Origin: an uncultured Sutterella sp.
GTDB taxonomy: Bacteria > Pseudomonadota > Gammaproteobacteria > Burkholderiales > Burkholderiaceae_F
DNA length: 64,000 nt
NCBI GenBank assembly: GCA_900544255.1
Contig: UQUM01000002.1
Location: forward strand, 1 to 64,000
Direction: 5' to 3'
The notes beneath the pieces were generated by a model, which was not told the DNA's origin, ran no database searches, and saw only the letters and a list, made by a program, of their open reading frames with translations. This document shows, one piece after another, positions 23,782 through 31,678 of this stretch (position 1 is the stretch's first letter; every line of letters begins with the position of its first letter). A program made the position numbers and the translations under genes.

Positions 23782-24915
23782 ATGAGAAAGTCACTGATCG
23801 CCTTGGCTGCCGCTGCCGCGTGTTCTTGCGCCTGCGCTTCCAACGTTGAAGTCTACGGTGCGGTTGATGCTTATATCGCCGTCAACAACGACAGCGGCAC
23901 CGTTTCCACCGCGCTCTCGAGCGGCGGTTCCACCGGCAACTATTTCGGCTTTCAAGGTTCGGAAGACCTGTGGGAAGGCGGTCAGGCCGTCTACAAGTTG
24001 GAAGCCGGGTTCCTGGTAGACAACGGTACGTACGCGCAGTCATTTGCCGGCAACACCGATCGTCTTTTCCACCGCGAAGCCTGGGTCGGTATCCGTGATA
24101 AAGACTTCGGGCAGATCAGTTTCGGCCGTCAGTACACGCCGCACTTTTTGACCTGGGCCATGACGGACGTCAACGGCCTTTCCCTCGGCACGGCAGCGTC
24201 TCCGTTCTTCTTCCCCGGAGCTGCAGCCACGATGGGAGGCGATGATGCAACCCAAGATGATCTCGTTCGTCGTAACAATTCCATTTTCTATGCGTCCCCC
24301 AACTTCGGCGGCGCCACTTTCATGGCGTACGCTGCCCTCGGCGAATACAAAAACACTGCCGGCAAAACGTCATCAACCAAAGGCAACGTCTACAACATTG
24401 CAGCCAACTATGCCAACGGCCCGTTGTTCATCATGGGATCCGTGCTGTACCAGGATTTAGCACCGTCGTCATTACCGGCAGATAGGGGCGGTCGTGCTGA
24501 TAAGAAGGCCGATAAGAACATCTACTACGAACTCGCTGGAACTTATGATTTCGGCTTTACAAAAGCAGGACTGCAGCTCGAATACAAAGACGGTTACGGT
24601 ACCGCCGAAGCACCCAGTATTTTTGTAGGCCAGCTCGGAGCAACAACTCCTGCATTCGGCGGTCGTATCAACACAACGGTCGCTTACCTGCATGATTTTG
24701 ATAAAGACGATGCTGACGGCTACAGCTTTGGCATCCGCTACGACTACGATCTTTCCAAGCGCACCATGGTCTACGTCGGCTTTGAAGCCGTCATCAACGA
24801 AGACAACGCTCAGCGTTCGATTGAAGCCGGCCCCGATAGTTCTCTTCACTTCATGAACACTGCCGCCGGCAACGACCAGCAGCAGTTCTTCGTCGGCATG
24901 CGTCACCGCTTCTAA
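23782..24915 (+). CDS. Outer-membrane porin, Burkholderiales type (porin 2)
   Basis: This 377-residue protein has a Sec signal MRKSLIALAAAAACSCACA-SNVEVYG and is clearly paralogous to porin 1 (SFGRQYTPHFLT, EAGPDSSLHF near the end). The terminal strand ends in FVGMRHRF. The signal peptide contains two cysteines but no proper lipobox. The ATG follows AAAGGAGAAAAATC. It has its own promoter region with site 3 and two downstream hairpins, so it is regulated as a separate unit within the same regulon. Confidence 0.9.
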   Translation: MRKSLIALAAAAACSCACASNVEVYGAVDAYIAVNNDSGTVSTALSSGGSTGNYFGFQGSEDLWEGGQAVYKLEAGFLVDNGTYAQSFAGNTDRLFHREAWVGIRDKDFGQISFGRQYTPHFLTWAMTDVNGLSLGTAASPFFFPGAAATMGGDDATQDDLVRRNNSIFYASPNFGGATFMAYAALGEYKNTAGKTSSTKGNVYNIAANYANGPLFIMGSVLYQDLAPSSLPADRGGRADKKADKNIYYELAGTYDFGFTKAGLQLEYKDGYGTAEAPSIFVGQLGATTPAFGGRINTTVAYLHDFDKDDADGYSFGIRYDYDLSKRTMVYVGFEAVINEDNAQRSIEAGPDSSLHFMNTAAGNDQQQFFVGMRHRF

Positions 24916-24925
24916 ACAAAATAAT

Positions 24926-24943
24926 GCCCGGCGCAAGCCGGGC
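24926..24943 (+). terminator. Hairpin after porin 2
   Basis: GCCCGGC and GCCGGGC form a 7-bp stem with a 4-base loop just after the stop codon. No T-run follows. It is probably an mRNA 3'-end stabiliser ahead of the main terminator. Confidence 0.5.
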
Positions 24944-24974
24944 AAGTTCTCCAGAGCAACAAGCTTCTTCATTA

Positions 24975-25004
24975 CCCCGTCCTCTCACCTGGACGGGGCT
25001 TTTT
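24975..25004 (+). terminator. Terminator after porin 2
   Basis: CCCCGTCC (24975-24982) pairs with GGACGGGG (24991-24998), followed by CTTTTTATTT. Confidence 0.85.
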
Positions 25005-25006
25005 AT

Positions 25007-25735
25007 TTACTCGACGTGAATACTCGTCGGCCGCACATTATTCGGATCTGTCATCCAATCCCTCAAACCCTCAAACACTGTCTCACGAAATGCCATCGTG
25101 TGAACTTCCTTTTTCATCAGTCCAGTTTCACACCAATCGGACAATGTCGTCGACACCCAGGCGCGAGACGCGGAAACAATCCGGGTGATGTCGGTCACGG
25201 AGAGCGTAATGGGCAGCGTCATCCACCCTTCGGCATCCGGTTCAACCTTTTCCGACTGCAGAATGGAAAGAAACAGCGCCCGGAGACGAGAATCCAAATC
25301 CATGGAGAAGTTGGCGAAAGCGCCTTCCAAAATACCTTCTTCCTTGAGAATGGAAAGATCGGCGTAAAGTTCCATCGTTTCGACGCTCTCGCGCAGATAA
25401 CGACGGAACACGTGATTATCCACCACCAAAAATTTCGACGGTTGCAACACTTCCACGACCACGTTGGGCCGCACCGGGTTCAGTACGTCAAGATCCCCCA
25501 GCATTCGGTTGGGCAAAATGAGTGCGAAGGTGCGCTGACGTCCGGCGTTATCCACGAAATCAAAAGACACCAAACCTTCCAAAAGAAGCGCTGTTTGTCC
25601 GTTGATGGAACCGTGCGTCAGAAACGAACCGCCCTTGGGGATTTCTTTCAATTTTCCTTCCCTGTGAAAGAAGTCCACAAACCGCTGCGGTTCCCGCAAA
25701 AGAACCCACGGACGCGTTCTGAGAACCTGACGCAT
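25007..25735 (-). CDS. Crp/Fnr-family transcriptional regulator (right copy)
   Basis: This 242-residue regulator has the same architecture as the left copy: barrel (IPKGGSFLTHGS, PNRMLGDLDVL) and winged helix with SASRAWVSTTLSDW. The recognition helix shares SASR-WVS-TLS with the left paralogue, so both could read the same palindrome. The ATG at 25735 is preferred over 25768 because GGGAGGATGGGGT precedes it. The gene is divergent from the right flavoprotein, with operator site 4 about 95 bases upstream of both starts. Confidence 0.87.
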   Translation of the reverse strand: MRQVLRTRPWVLLREPQRFVDFFHREGKLKEIPKGGSFLTHGSINGQTALLLEGLVSFDFVDNAGRQRTFALILPNRMLGDLDVLNPVRPNVVVEVLQPSKFLVVDNHVFRRYLRESVETMELYADLSILKEEGILEGAFANFSMDLDSRLRALFLSILQSEKVEPDAEGWMTLPITLSVTDITRIVSASRAWVSTTLSDWCETGLMKKEVHTMAFRETVFEGLRDWMTDPNNVRPTSIHVE

Positions 25736-25821
25736 ACCCCATCCTCCCTTATAGGCTTTGGTCACCAATGCGACACTTGTTTTTGAAATCTCCTCAGGAA
25801 TCTAAGTAATAACACTGATTC

Positions 25822-25837
25822 CGTCAAGTGGATGACA
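25822..25837. promoter_or_regulatory. CRP-like operator site 4 (right flavoprotein / right regulator)
   Basis: CGTCAAGTGGATGACA differs from site 3 at two positions. Its centre is about 93 bases before the flavoprotein ATG and about 95 before the regulator ATG on the other strand. Confidence 0.68.
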
Positions 25838-25922
25838 TTGACGTTTCAAGGGCCGCTTTGTAATAGCGTCATCCTCGGGCGGAATCTGCCGCCCGGCTTC
25901 TGTACAACAAAGGAGATGGAAA

Positions 25923-27452
25923 ATGCTGATCAGTCGTCGTAATCTCGCCCGCACCGCCGTTGCGGGTGCGGTACTGATGTCCCTCGGTATGGGTGCGAAC
26001 GCCGCCCAGAAGACTCTTACGGCCGACATTGTCGTCGTCGGTGCCGGGTCCGCCGGTTTGACCGCCGCCGTTCAGGCCGCTGAAAAAGGCGCCAAGGTCG
26101 TTCTGCTTGAAAAGAACCCGTTCGTGGGCGGCGCCACCAACTTTGCTGAAGGGCTTTTCGGCGTGGAATCCGAGTGGCAGCGTCTGCGCAGCGACACGCT
26201 TACCCGAGAAGAAGCCTTCAAAGGTCTGATGGAACGTCACCTCTACGAAATCAACGGCCCCATCACGCGTGACTACATCTACGGCAGCGCGGAAAACCTC
26301 GATTGGCTCTCCAAACACGACATCAAATTCGAAGTCGTCCGCATGACCCCTTGGGAAGAAGCCACGTGGCACGTTATCGGTGACTACAAAGGCAAGAATC
26401 ACGGTGCAGCGCTCATCAACGCACTGAAAGATCATGCCGATAAGTTGGGCGTCAACACGCTGACGTCGACCCCCGCCACCGGCCTCATCGCCAACAAGAA
26501 GGGCGAAATCACCGGCGTTACCGCCAAATGTGACGACGATACCTACACCATTACGACGAAGGCCGTGATTCTCGCTTCAGGCTCTTTCGGCGACAGTCCG
26601 GAAAAGGTGGCGAAGTGGGCGCACCGCGATCCGGAAGGCTGGAAGCCGTCCTGCCCCATCAATAAGACGGGCGACGGCATTCAGATGGCGCTCGACAAAG
26701 GCGCTTCTCTCGGTCAGGTGGGCTTCGTCGGTCATCTGGGGGCCGAAGGCGTGAAGTTCCTCTCCAACATCTACACCACCTCTTGGCAGCCGGCGGCCCT
26801 CTGGGTGAATTCCGACGGCAACCGCTTTGTGAACGAAGACGTGGCCTTGTCTTTCAGCCAGGCCGCCAACACGGTGTACACGCAATACGGTCATCATGCC
26901 TGGTCCATCTTTGACGACAGCCAGGTGAAGTACATGATGGAGAAAGGCGTTGACTCCGGCATCGGCGTCCTCGTCCCCGTCGGCGCCAAGATGACGAACC
27001 TTGAAAAGGAAATCAAGGAAGCCGCCAATGATAAGTCGGTCACGGGATTTAAATCCGCGTCGTCCGTTGCAGAACTCGCGAAAAAAATCGGTGTTCCTGA
27101 AAAAGCTCTGCAGGCCGCTGTGAAAGCTTACAACCACGGCTGCGCCGAAGGGCACGACGGTGAATTCTTCAAGGACGTGAGATACATGCGTCCGCTGAAC
27201 ACCAAGAAACTTTATGCCGTGCAGTTGCGTGCCAACTTCTTCACGGCTTACGGCGGCCTCAATACGAACCGTGACTTCCAAGTTCTCGATACGCACAATA
27301 AGCCGATTAAGGGGCTCTATGCCGCCGGCATGGATGTCTCCAACATGGTGGGACACACCTATACGACGTGGTCTTCCGGTCACGCCTTCGGCTTTGCCTG
27401 CTTCTCCGGCCGTCATGCGGCTTTGAATGCCGCCAAGGCGATCGGCAAGTAA
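25923..27452 (+). CDS. Exported FAD-dependent reductase of the fumarate-reductase flavoprotein family (right copy, Tat-like signal)
   Basis: This 509-residue protein has a twin-arginine-type leader (SRRNLARTAVAG, cleavage near GANA-AQ), whereas the left paralogue has a plain Sec leader. The FAD_binding_2 fold follows: IVVVGAGSAGLTAAVQAAE, ILASGSFGDS, GNRFVNED, and GLYAAGMDVSNMVG. As in the left copy, the segments that carry the catalytic and carboxylate-clamping arginines of fumarate reductases read TTSWQPAALWVN and TYTTWSSGHA, without Arg. It heads the right half-module. A strong hairpin separates it from the subunit A gene. The acceptor is unknown. Confidence 0.84.
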   Translation: MLISRRNLARTAVAGAVLMSLGMGANAAQKTLTADIVVVGAGSAGLTAAVQAAEKGAKVVLLEKNPFVGGATNFAEGLFGVESEWQRLRSDTLTREEAFKGLMERHLYEINGPITRDYIYGSAENLDWLSKHDIKFEVVRMTPWEEATWHVIGDYKGKNHGAALINALKDHADKLGVNTLTSTPATGLIANKKGEITGVTAKCDDDTYTITTKAVILASGSFGDSPEKVAKWAHRDPEGWKPSCPINKTGDGIQMALDKGASLGQVGFVGHLGAEGVKFLSNIYTTSWQPAALWVNSDGNRFVNEDVALSFSQAANTVYTQYGHHAWSIFDDSQVKYMMEKGVDSGIGVLVPVGAKMTNLEKEIKEAANDKSVTGFKSASSVAELAKKIGVPEKALQAAVKAYNHGCAEGHDGEFFKDVRYMRPLNTKKLYAVQLRANFFTAYGGLNTNRDFQVLDTHNKPIKGLYAAGMDVSNMVGHTYTTWSSGHAFGFACFSGRHAALNAAKAIGK

Positions 27453-27471
27453 TCTACTTTTGCCCCTCTCG

Positions 27472-27510
27472 CCCCGCGGACGGAACTTCAAAAGTCCGCC
27501 GCGGGGTTTT
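27472..27510 (+). terminator. Strong hairpin with T-run between flavoprotein and subunit A genes (right copy)
   Basis: CCCCGCGGAC (27472-27481) pairs with GTCC-GCGGGG (27494-27506, a 3-base bulge), then TTTT. Downstream genes would need read-through or their own promoter. The left copy has a weaker hairpin at the same place. Confidence 0.75.
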
Positions 27511-27569
27511 CAAAACAATGCATCGGATCGGCGCTTTGTTTTGCGCTCGATTCGGGACAAGGAGATGTT

Positions 27570-28721
27570 ATGCAGCGCCAACACCCCATTGCAGCCCTGG
27601 AAAAACTGCAGGCGATTGCCAAAACCATCAACAATCCAGACATTGAAGCGTTCAAAGCCGACGGCGGCAAAGTCGTCGGTTGCTTCGATCCGGAAACGCC
27701 CGTTGAAATTCTTGAAGCCGTCGGGCTGATGCCCTTTAACATGCGCGGCACCAGTGCCGACGGGACGGAATACGCCGACGCCTACTTCCGCCAGCTCACC
27801 TGCGAATTCGTCCGCACTACGTTCAACCAAATCATGGAGGGCGAATATAAATTCTTGGACGGCGCCGTGCTCTTTAACAACTGCGACCACATGCGCCGCA
27901 TCTACGATAACTGGCTCACGCTCGCCGGGTCTCCCGCCTACCACCAGTTCTATCTGCCGAAAAAACGCGACGAAGCCACTTACGCGCTCTACAAAGAAGA
28001 AATCGGCAAATTCATTGCCGCCACCGAAAAGCGTTTCGGCGTAAAAGTCACCGCTGAAAATATCGCTGCGGCCATCCGTGAAGCCAACGTCACGCGCCGC
28101 CTCATCCGCGAACTCTATGAACTCCGGAAAGCCGACGCCGTCCCCGTTACGGGGGCTGAAGTCGCAGCCGTTCTCACGGCAGCGGGTTCCCTGCCGCGGG
28201 CGAAATTCAACGCTCTCCTCACAGAGCTTGTCACCGATCTCAAGGCGTCCCCCGATACCGTCGTTCCCCGCCGTCGGTTGCTCGCCGCGTCCGGCCACGC
28301 CGACAAGCCCGAATTCATCGATGCGCTTGAAAGCCAGGGGGGTATCGTCGTTGCGGACGTTGCGTCCAACGGTCTTAAAACGGCCGCCGTCGACATTGAG
28401 GAAACCGGTGATCCGCTTGAATCCCTCTGCCGTCATTATTTCTTCAATAAACCCCCGATGCCTCGCGTCTTCGGTACGCAGGACACGCGCATGCAGGAGG
28501 TCTTGAAACTCATTGACGACTACAAAGTGGACGGCGTCATCTCCGCGCGTCTCACGATGTGCGACCTTTGGGCTTTTGAACAATACATGTTGACCGACGT
28601 TCTCGAAGCCCACGACATTCCGCATCTCGCGCTCGAAGTGAACTACATCCTCGACGGTCTCGGCCAAATCCGCACACGAGTGCAGGCCTTTGTTGAAAAC
28701 TGCCCGAAACGCGCTGCTTAA
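27570..28721 (+). CDS. HgdA/BcrC-like subunit A of a dehydratase/reductase (right copy)
   Basis: This 383-residue family member has Cys78 (RQLTC), Cys105 (NNCDHMRR) and Cys331 (TMCDLW) as the three predicted cluster ligands, at the same places as in the left copy. AAGGAGATGTT precedes the ATG. It lies 17 bases before subunit B. Conservation with the left paralogue is concentrated around the cysteines and the segment DGTEYADAYFRQLTC. Elsewhere the two differ widely, which suggests different substrates served by a shared maturation and activation apparatus. Confidence 0.87.
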   Translation: MQRQHPIAALEKLQAIAKTINNPDIEAFKADGGKVVGCFDPETPVEILEAVGLMPFNMRGTSADGTEYADAYFRQLTCEFVRTTFNQIMEGEYKFLDGAVLFNNCDHMRRIYDNWLTLAGSPAYHQFYLPKKRDEATYALYKEEIGKFIAATEKRFGVKVTAENIAAAIREANVTRRLIRELYELRKADAVPVTGAEVAAVLTAAGSLPRAKFNALLTELVTDLKASPDTVVPRRRLLAASGHADKPEFIDALESQGGIVVADVASNGLKTAAVDIEETGDPLESLCRHYFFNKPPMPRVFGTQDTRMQEVLKLIDDYKVDGVISARLTMCDLWAFEQYMLTDVLEAHDIPHLALEVNYILDGLGQIRTRVQAFVENCPKRAA

Positions 28722-28738
28722 CCGAGGGAGAATTAAAA

Positions 28739-30049
28739 ATGAAATCGCCGAAATACCAAACGGGTCTTGAACGCCGCTACGAATACAAAGAACGCCTCGA
28801 AGGCATTCTCAAAATGCTTTCCGGCCTGCCCCCGGAACAGCAGAACCCGGTGCAGATCGCTTTTTTGCAGTTGATGCAGGACTACAACTTAAAGCTCATC
28901 GAAGCCGGTGAAAAGAATCTGCCGCTCGTCTGCACCTGGTACGGGAACGCCCAGGAAATTCTGTCCGGCATGGGCATCCGCTACTACAACCCCGTGATGG
29001 AACTGATGTTCAACCTGCAGTTCACGGATTACGCCGATGCCAAGGAATGCGACCATTTTGCCCTGGACGACAAGATTTGCTCCCTGGTGCGCTACGCCGT
29101 CTGGTCCATTGAAAACCATGTGCATGTGAAGCCCCAGGCCTTCATTGCCATGATGGAACCCTGCGACGGCCAGGTGATGCTGCATCAGGCCTTTGCCCGC
29201 AGTGAATACTTTAAGGACGTCCCCTACTTTGCGATTGATCCGGGCTACGGTCATACCGACAAGGAATACACCTACGTTGCTGAGCAACTCAAAAAGATGG
29301 TGAAGTTCCTCGAAGAAAAAACAGGCGCCAAATACGACTTCGGCAAGGTTCGCGAAGTCGTTGAAGAAACCAATAAGCAGTACGACATCTGGGCGCAGGT
29401 GAACGAAACCCTTCGCGCCACGCCCTTCCCGATGCCGTCCTTTACCGTAGGGGACGTTTTCTGGGCCCTCACGCAGCATCTGCCCGCAGGCGACCCGCGC
29501 GCCACCGGTCTCATGCAGGCCGTCTTGGGTGCCTGCCGCGACAACGTCGCAAAGCACGTCGGTCCCGTCATGAACGAACAGATCCGCATCCTGTGGCCCG
29601 ATCTGCAACCGCTGTGGGGCGATGCTTTGGGTAAGTGGCTCGCCGAAGAATGGAATGCTTCAGTCGTCATGAGTTTCCAGGGCGCTACGCCCTACACCAA
29701 GATCGACACCTCCAACGAAGACGCAATGTTCTTCGGTCTGGCGCGCCGCGCCATTGCCGAAGTGCCGATGATTCGCCAGGGGCGCGGCTGGGTCGACGTC
29801 TTTGAAGAAGACGTCACGCATCTTGTGAACGAATACAACTGCAACGCCGTCGTCTTCCCGGGGCACATGGGCCACAAGGATCAGTCGGGGTGCGGCGTGT
29901 TCCTCAAAAAGATCTGCCGAGACCTCGACGTACCGGTTCTGACGCTGACGACGAGCCTCTTTGACGAACGTTACACTTCGTTGGATAAGGTGAAGAACGA
30001 CATTTCGAACTTCTTCTCCGCAGCGGGTTTTAAGCGCGCCAAACACTGA
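28739..30049 (+). CDS. HgdB/BcrB-like subunit B of a dehydratase/reductase (right copy)
   Basis: This 436-residue protein is identical in length to its left paralogue. Cys114 (DDKIC) and Cys142 (MMEPCDG) align with the left Cys112 and Cys140. A third ligand could be Cys368 (YNCN), Cys385 (QSGC) or Cys393 (KKIC). The segment FPGHMGHKDQSG is shared (left FPGYMGHKDQSG) and may line the active site. GAGGGAGAATTAAAA precedes the ATG. No CoA-transferase or acyl-CoA ligase is nearby, so a non-CoA substrate, as in the double-cubane-cluster relatives of this family, is a real alternative. Confidence 0.86.
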   Translation: MKSPKYQTGLERRYEYKERLEGILKMLSGLPPEQQNPVQIAFLQLMQDYNLKLIEAGEKNLPLVCTWYGNAQEILSGMGIRYYNPVMELMFNLQFTDYADAKECDHFALDDKICSLVRYAVWSIENHVHVKPQAFIAMMEPCDGQVMLHQAFARSEYFKDVPYFAIDPGYGHTDKEYTYVAEQLKKMVKFLEEKTGAKYDFGKVREVVEETNKQYDIWAQVNETLRATPFPMPSFTVGDVFWALTQHLPAGDPRATGLMQAVLGACRDNVAKHVGPVMNEQIRILWPDLQPLWGDALGKWLAEEWNASVVMSFQGATPYTKIDTSNEDAMFFGLARRAIAEVPMIRQGRGWVDVFEEDVTHLVNEYNCNAVVFPGHMGHKDQSGCGVFLKKICRDLDVPVLTLTTSLFDERYTSLDKVKNDISNFFSAAGFKRAKH

Positions 30050-30066
30050 TTGACGCATCAACGGTC

Positions 30067-30102
30067 GACTGAGGTGTATTTCCCTTCCGAAACGCCTCAG
30101 TC
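30067..30102 (+). terminator. Hairpin between subunit B and activator genes (right copy)
   Basis: GACTGAGG (30067-30074) pairs with CCTCAGTC (30095-30102). An inner TTTC/GAAA stem extends it, and a T-rich stretch follows. It is at the same junction as the 12-bp hairpin in the left copy, although the sequence is unrelated. Confidence 0.6.
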
Positions 30103-30137
30103 ATCGGTTTTAGTTTTTATTTTTCGGAGCAGTAAGT

Positions 30138-30932
30138 ATGACGATTTATGCCGGTTGCGACGTGGGCTCCACCACCGGGAAGGTCGTGTTGATCGACGAA
30201 AACGAAAAGCTCCTGGGATGGTCGGTGGTACGTTCCGCGCGAGGCCCTCAGGCAACGGCTGACCACGCATTTAAAGAAGCGTATGCCATGGCCGGCCTCA
30301 CCGAGGACGTCACCCCCGCCTACACGGTGTCCACCGGCTACGGCCGCACCGGTATGACGGGCGTGAACGAAGACATTTCTGAAATTTCCTGCCACGCCCG
30401 CGGGGCTTTTCACGTCAACCCCGCCGTACAGACGATCGTCGACATCGGCGGCCAGGACTGCAAGGTCATTTCCGTCAATAAGAAAGGGCGCGTCGTCGAC
30501 TTTCAGATGAACGACAAGTGCTCTGCGGGTACGGGACGCTTTTTTGAAGTCATGACGCGGGTGCTCGACTGCTCCTTTGAAGAGCTCGCTTCCGAGGCCC
30601 TCAAATCCACCAATCCCCGGCAGATCTCGAAGCAGTGCTCCGTCTTTGCGGAAAGCGAAGTCATTTCGCTTGTAAACAACAACGTGCCTTTGTGCGACAT
30701 CAGCGCCGGGATTCACGAATCCATCGCCCGCCGCATTCACGGTATGATTTTTAAGGTGGGTTTGGTGCCTGACGTGGCCCTGACGGGAGGCTGCGCCCAA
30801 AACCCGGCCTTGGTTGTTGCACTCGAAAAAATTCTGAAGGTCAAACTCGCCTCGCTCCCGGTGAACCCCCAGATTATGGGGGCGCTCGGAGCCGCGCTCT
30901 TTGCAAAGGAACACGCTGAGGAACCGCAATGA
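30138..30932 (+). CDS. ATP-dependent activator of a 2-hydroxyacyl-CoA dehydratase-type enzyme (archerase; right copy)
   Basis: This 264-residue BadF/HgdC-family ATPase has the phosphate loop DVGSTTGK (residues 8-15). Cys128 (KCSAGTGRFFE) and Cys167 (QCSVFAESE) are the intersubunit [4Fe-4S] ligands. From about residue 92 to 190 it is nearly identical to the left copy, and within that tract about 180 bases match at roughly 97% in DNA. The N- and C-terminal parts diverge. Its TGA overlaps the start of the ACS-like gene by four bases. It should energise electrons for the adjacent subunits A and B. Confidence 0.91.
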   Translation: MTIYAGCDVGSTTGKVVLIDENEKLLGWSVVRSARGPQATADHAFKEAYAMAGLTEDVTPAYTVSTGYGRTGMTGVNEDISEISCHARGAFHVNPAVQTIVDIGGQDCKVISVNKKGRVVDFQMNDKCSAGTGRFFEVMTRVLDCSFEELASEALKSTNPRQISKQCSVFAESEVISLVNNNVPLCDISAGIHESIARRIHGMIFKVGLVPDVALTGGCAQNPALVVALEKILKVKLASLPVNPQIMGALGAALFAKEHAEEPQ

Positions 30933-31678
30933 GTCTTTTGGAAGTTGAAGTCAACCGAGTGCGGACTCTCCTCACCACACACCCCTCGGCCGTACTCGAC
31001 TGGAAAGATCTCAAAACCTTTCCTAAAACGCAGCATGCCGGTTTGATTCTCAAGTCCGACATGGCGGCGGAATTGGGCGCCCCCGAACTGCCCTCTGCCG
31101 GTTTATCGCTTTATTCCAACGACAACGCTTCGGATTCCGTTCACCTCATCGGTCGCCCACTTGAGGCACTCACGGGGCAAAGCGTTTCCTTTGCGGAAAT
31201 CGTGATCCTGCACGGCGAAACCGTGGATGCCGAAACGTTCTACCAATTCGGCATCCGCCGTCAGCGTTTGTCGGACTTTCCCGGCTGGATGGTCAAAAGT
31301 ACCGTCGGCAAAGTTTGGGTTCGAACTGCGGCGATTGACGGCGAAATGCCGTCCTTTGAAGCAGCGGCTGCCACCTTCATCGCCCGTGTGCACGATGCCT
31401 TTTCTCAGGTAACCGGGGTCGAACTTTGGTATGTGACTGAACACGATGAACTCATTGCGAAGCTTTTTGAGGAAAGCCGCGCGTTGTCCGAAGCCACGCA
31501 GTCCCTCAAAGAGGGTGTCTGGAAAGCGCGCGGTTTTGACTATAAGTCCTGCCAGCTTTCCGGTCACTGCGGCGGTTGCGCCGATAAAAAGACCTGTGCC
31601 TCAGTGCGCGGCATGGAAGCTCGTGTCAAAGTTCACCGTCGTCAGCAATCTCAGATCAATTCAACCAGCAAATCATGA
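30929..31678 (+). CDS. Small 4-Cys protein resembling part of acetyl-CoA synthase/CdhC (right copy)
   Basis: This 249-residue protein is paralogous to 15612-16358. The four cysteines of C-x5-C-x2-C-x5-C are at 208, 214, 217 and 223, exactly as in the left copy, inside SCQLSGHCGGCADKK. The region DFPGWMVKSTVGKVWVRTAAIDG matches the left protein closely. ATGA overlaps couple it to both the activator (upstream) and the CooC-like ATPase (downstream), so stoichiometric production of the three is expected. It may be a scaffold or metal donor, or a third enzyme subunit. The AcsB/CdhC resemblance is recalled and was not checked by search. Confidence 0.6.
   Translation: MSLLEVEVNRVRTLLTTHPSAVLDWKDLKTFPKTQHAGLILKSDMAAELGAPELPSAGLSLYSNDNASDSVHLIGRPLEALTGQSVSFAEIVILHGETVDAETFYQFGIRRQRLSDFPGWMVKSTVGKVWVRTAAIDGEMPSFEAAAATFIARVHDAFSQVTGVELWYVTEHDELIAKLFEESRALSEATQSLKEGVWKARGFDYKSCQLSGHCGGCADKKTCASVRGMEARVKVHRRQQSQINSTSKS

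Noticed and set aside
19797..27452. Annotation of the two exported flavoproteins as fumarate reductases
   Set aside because: The arginines that define fumarate binding and protonation are absent in both; only the family-level call is supported.
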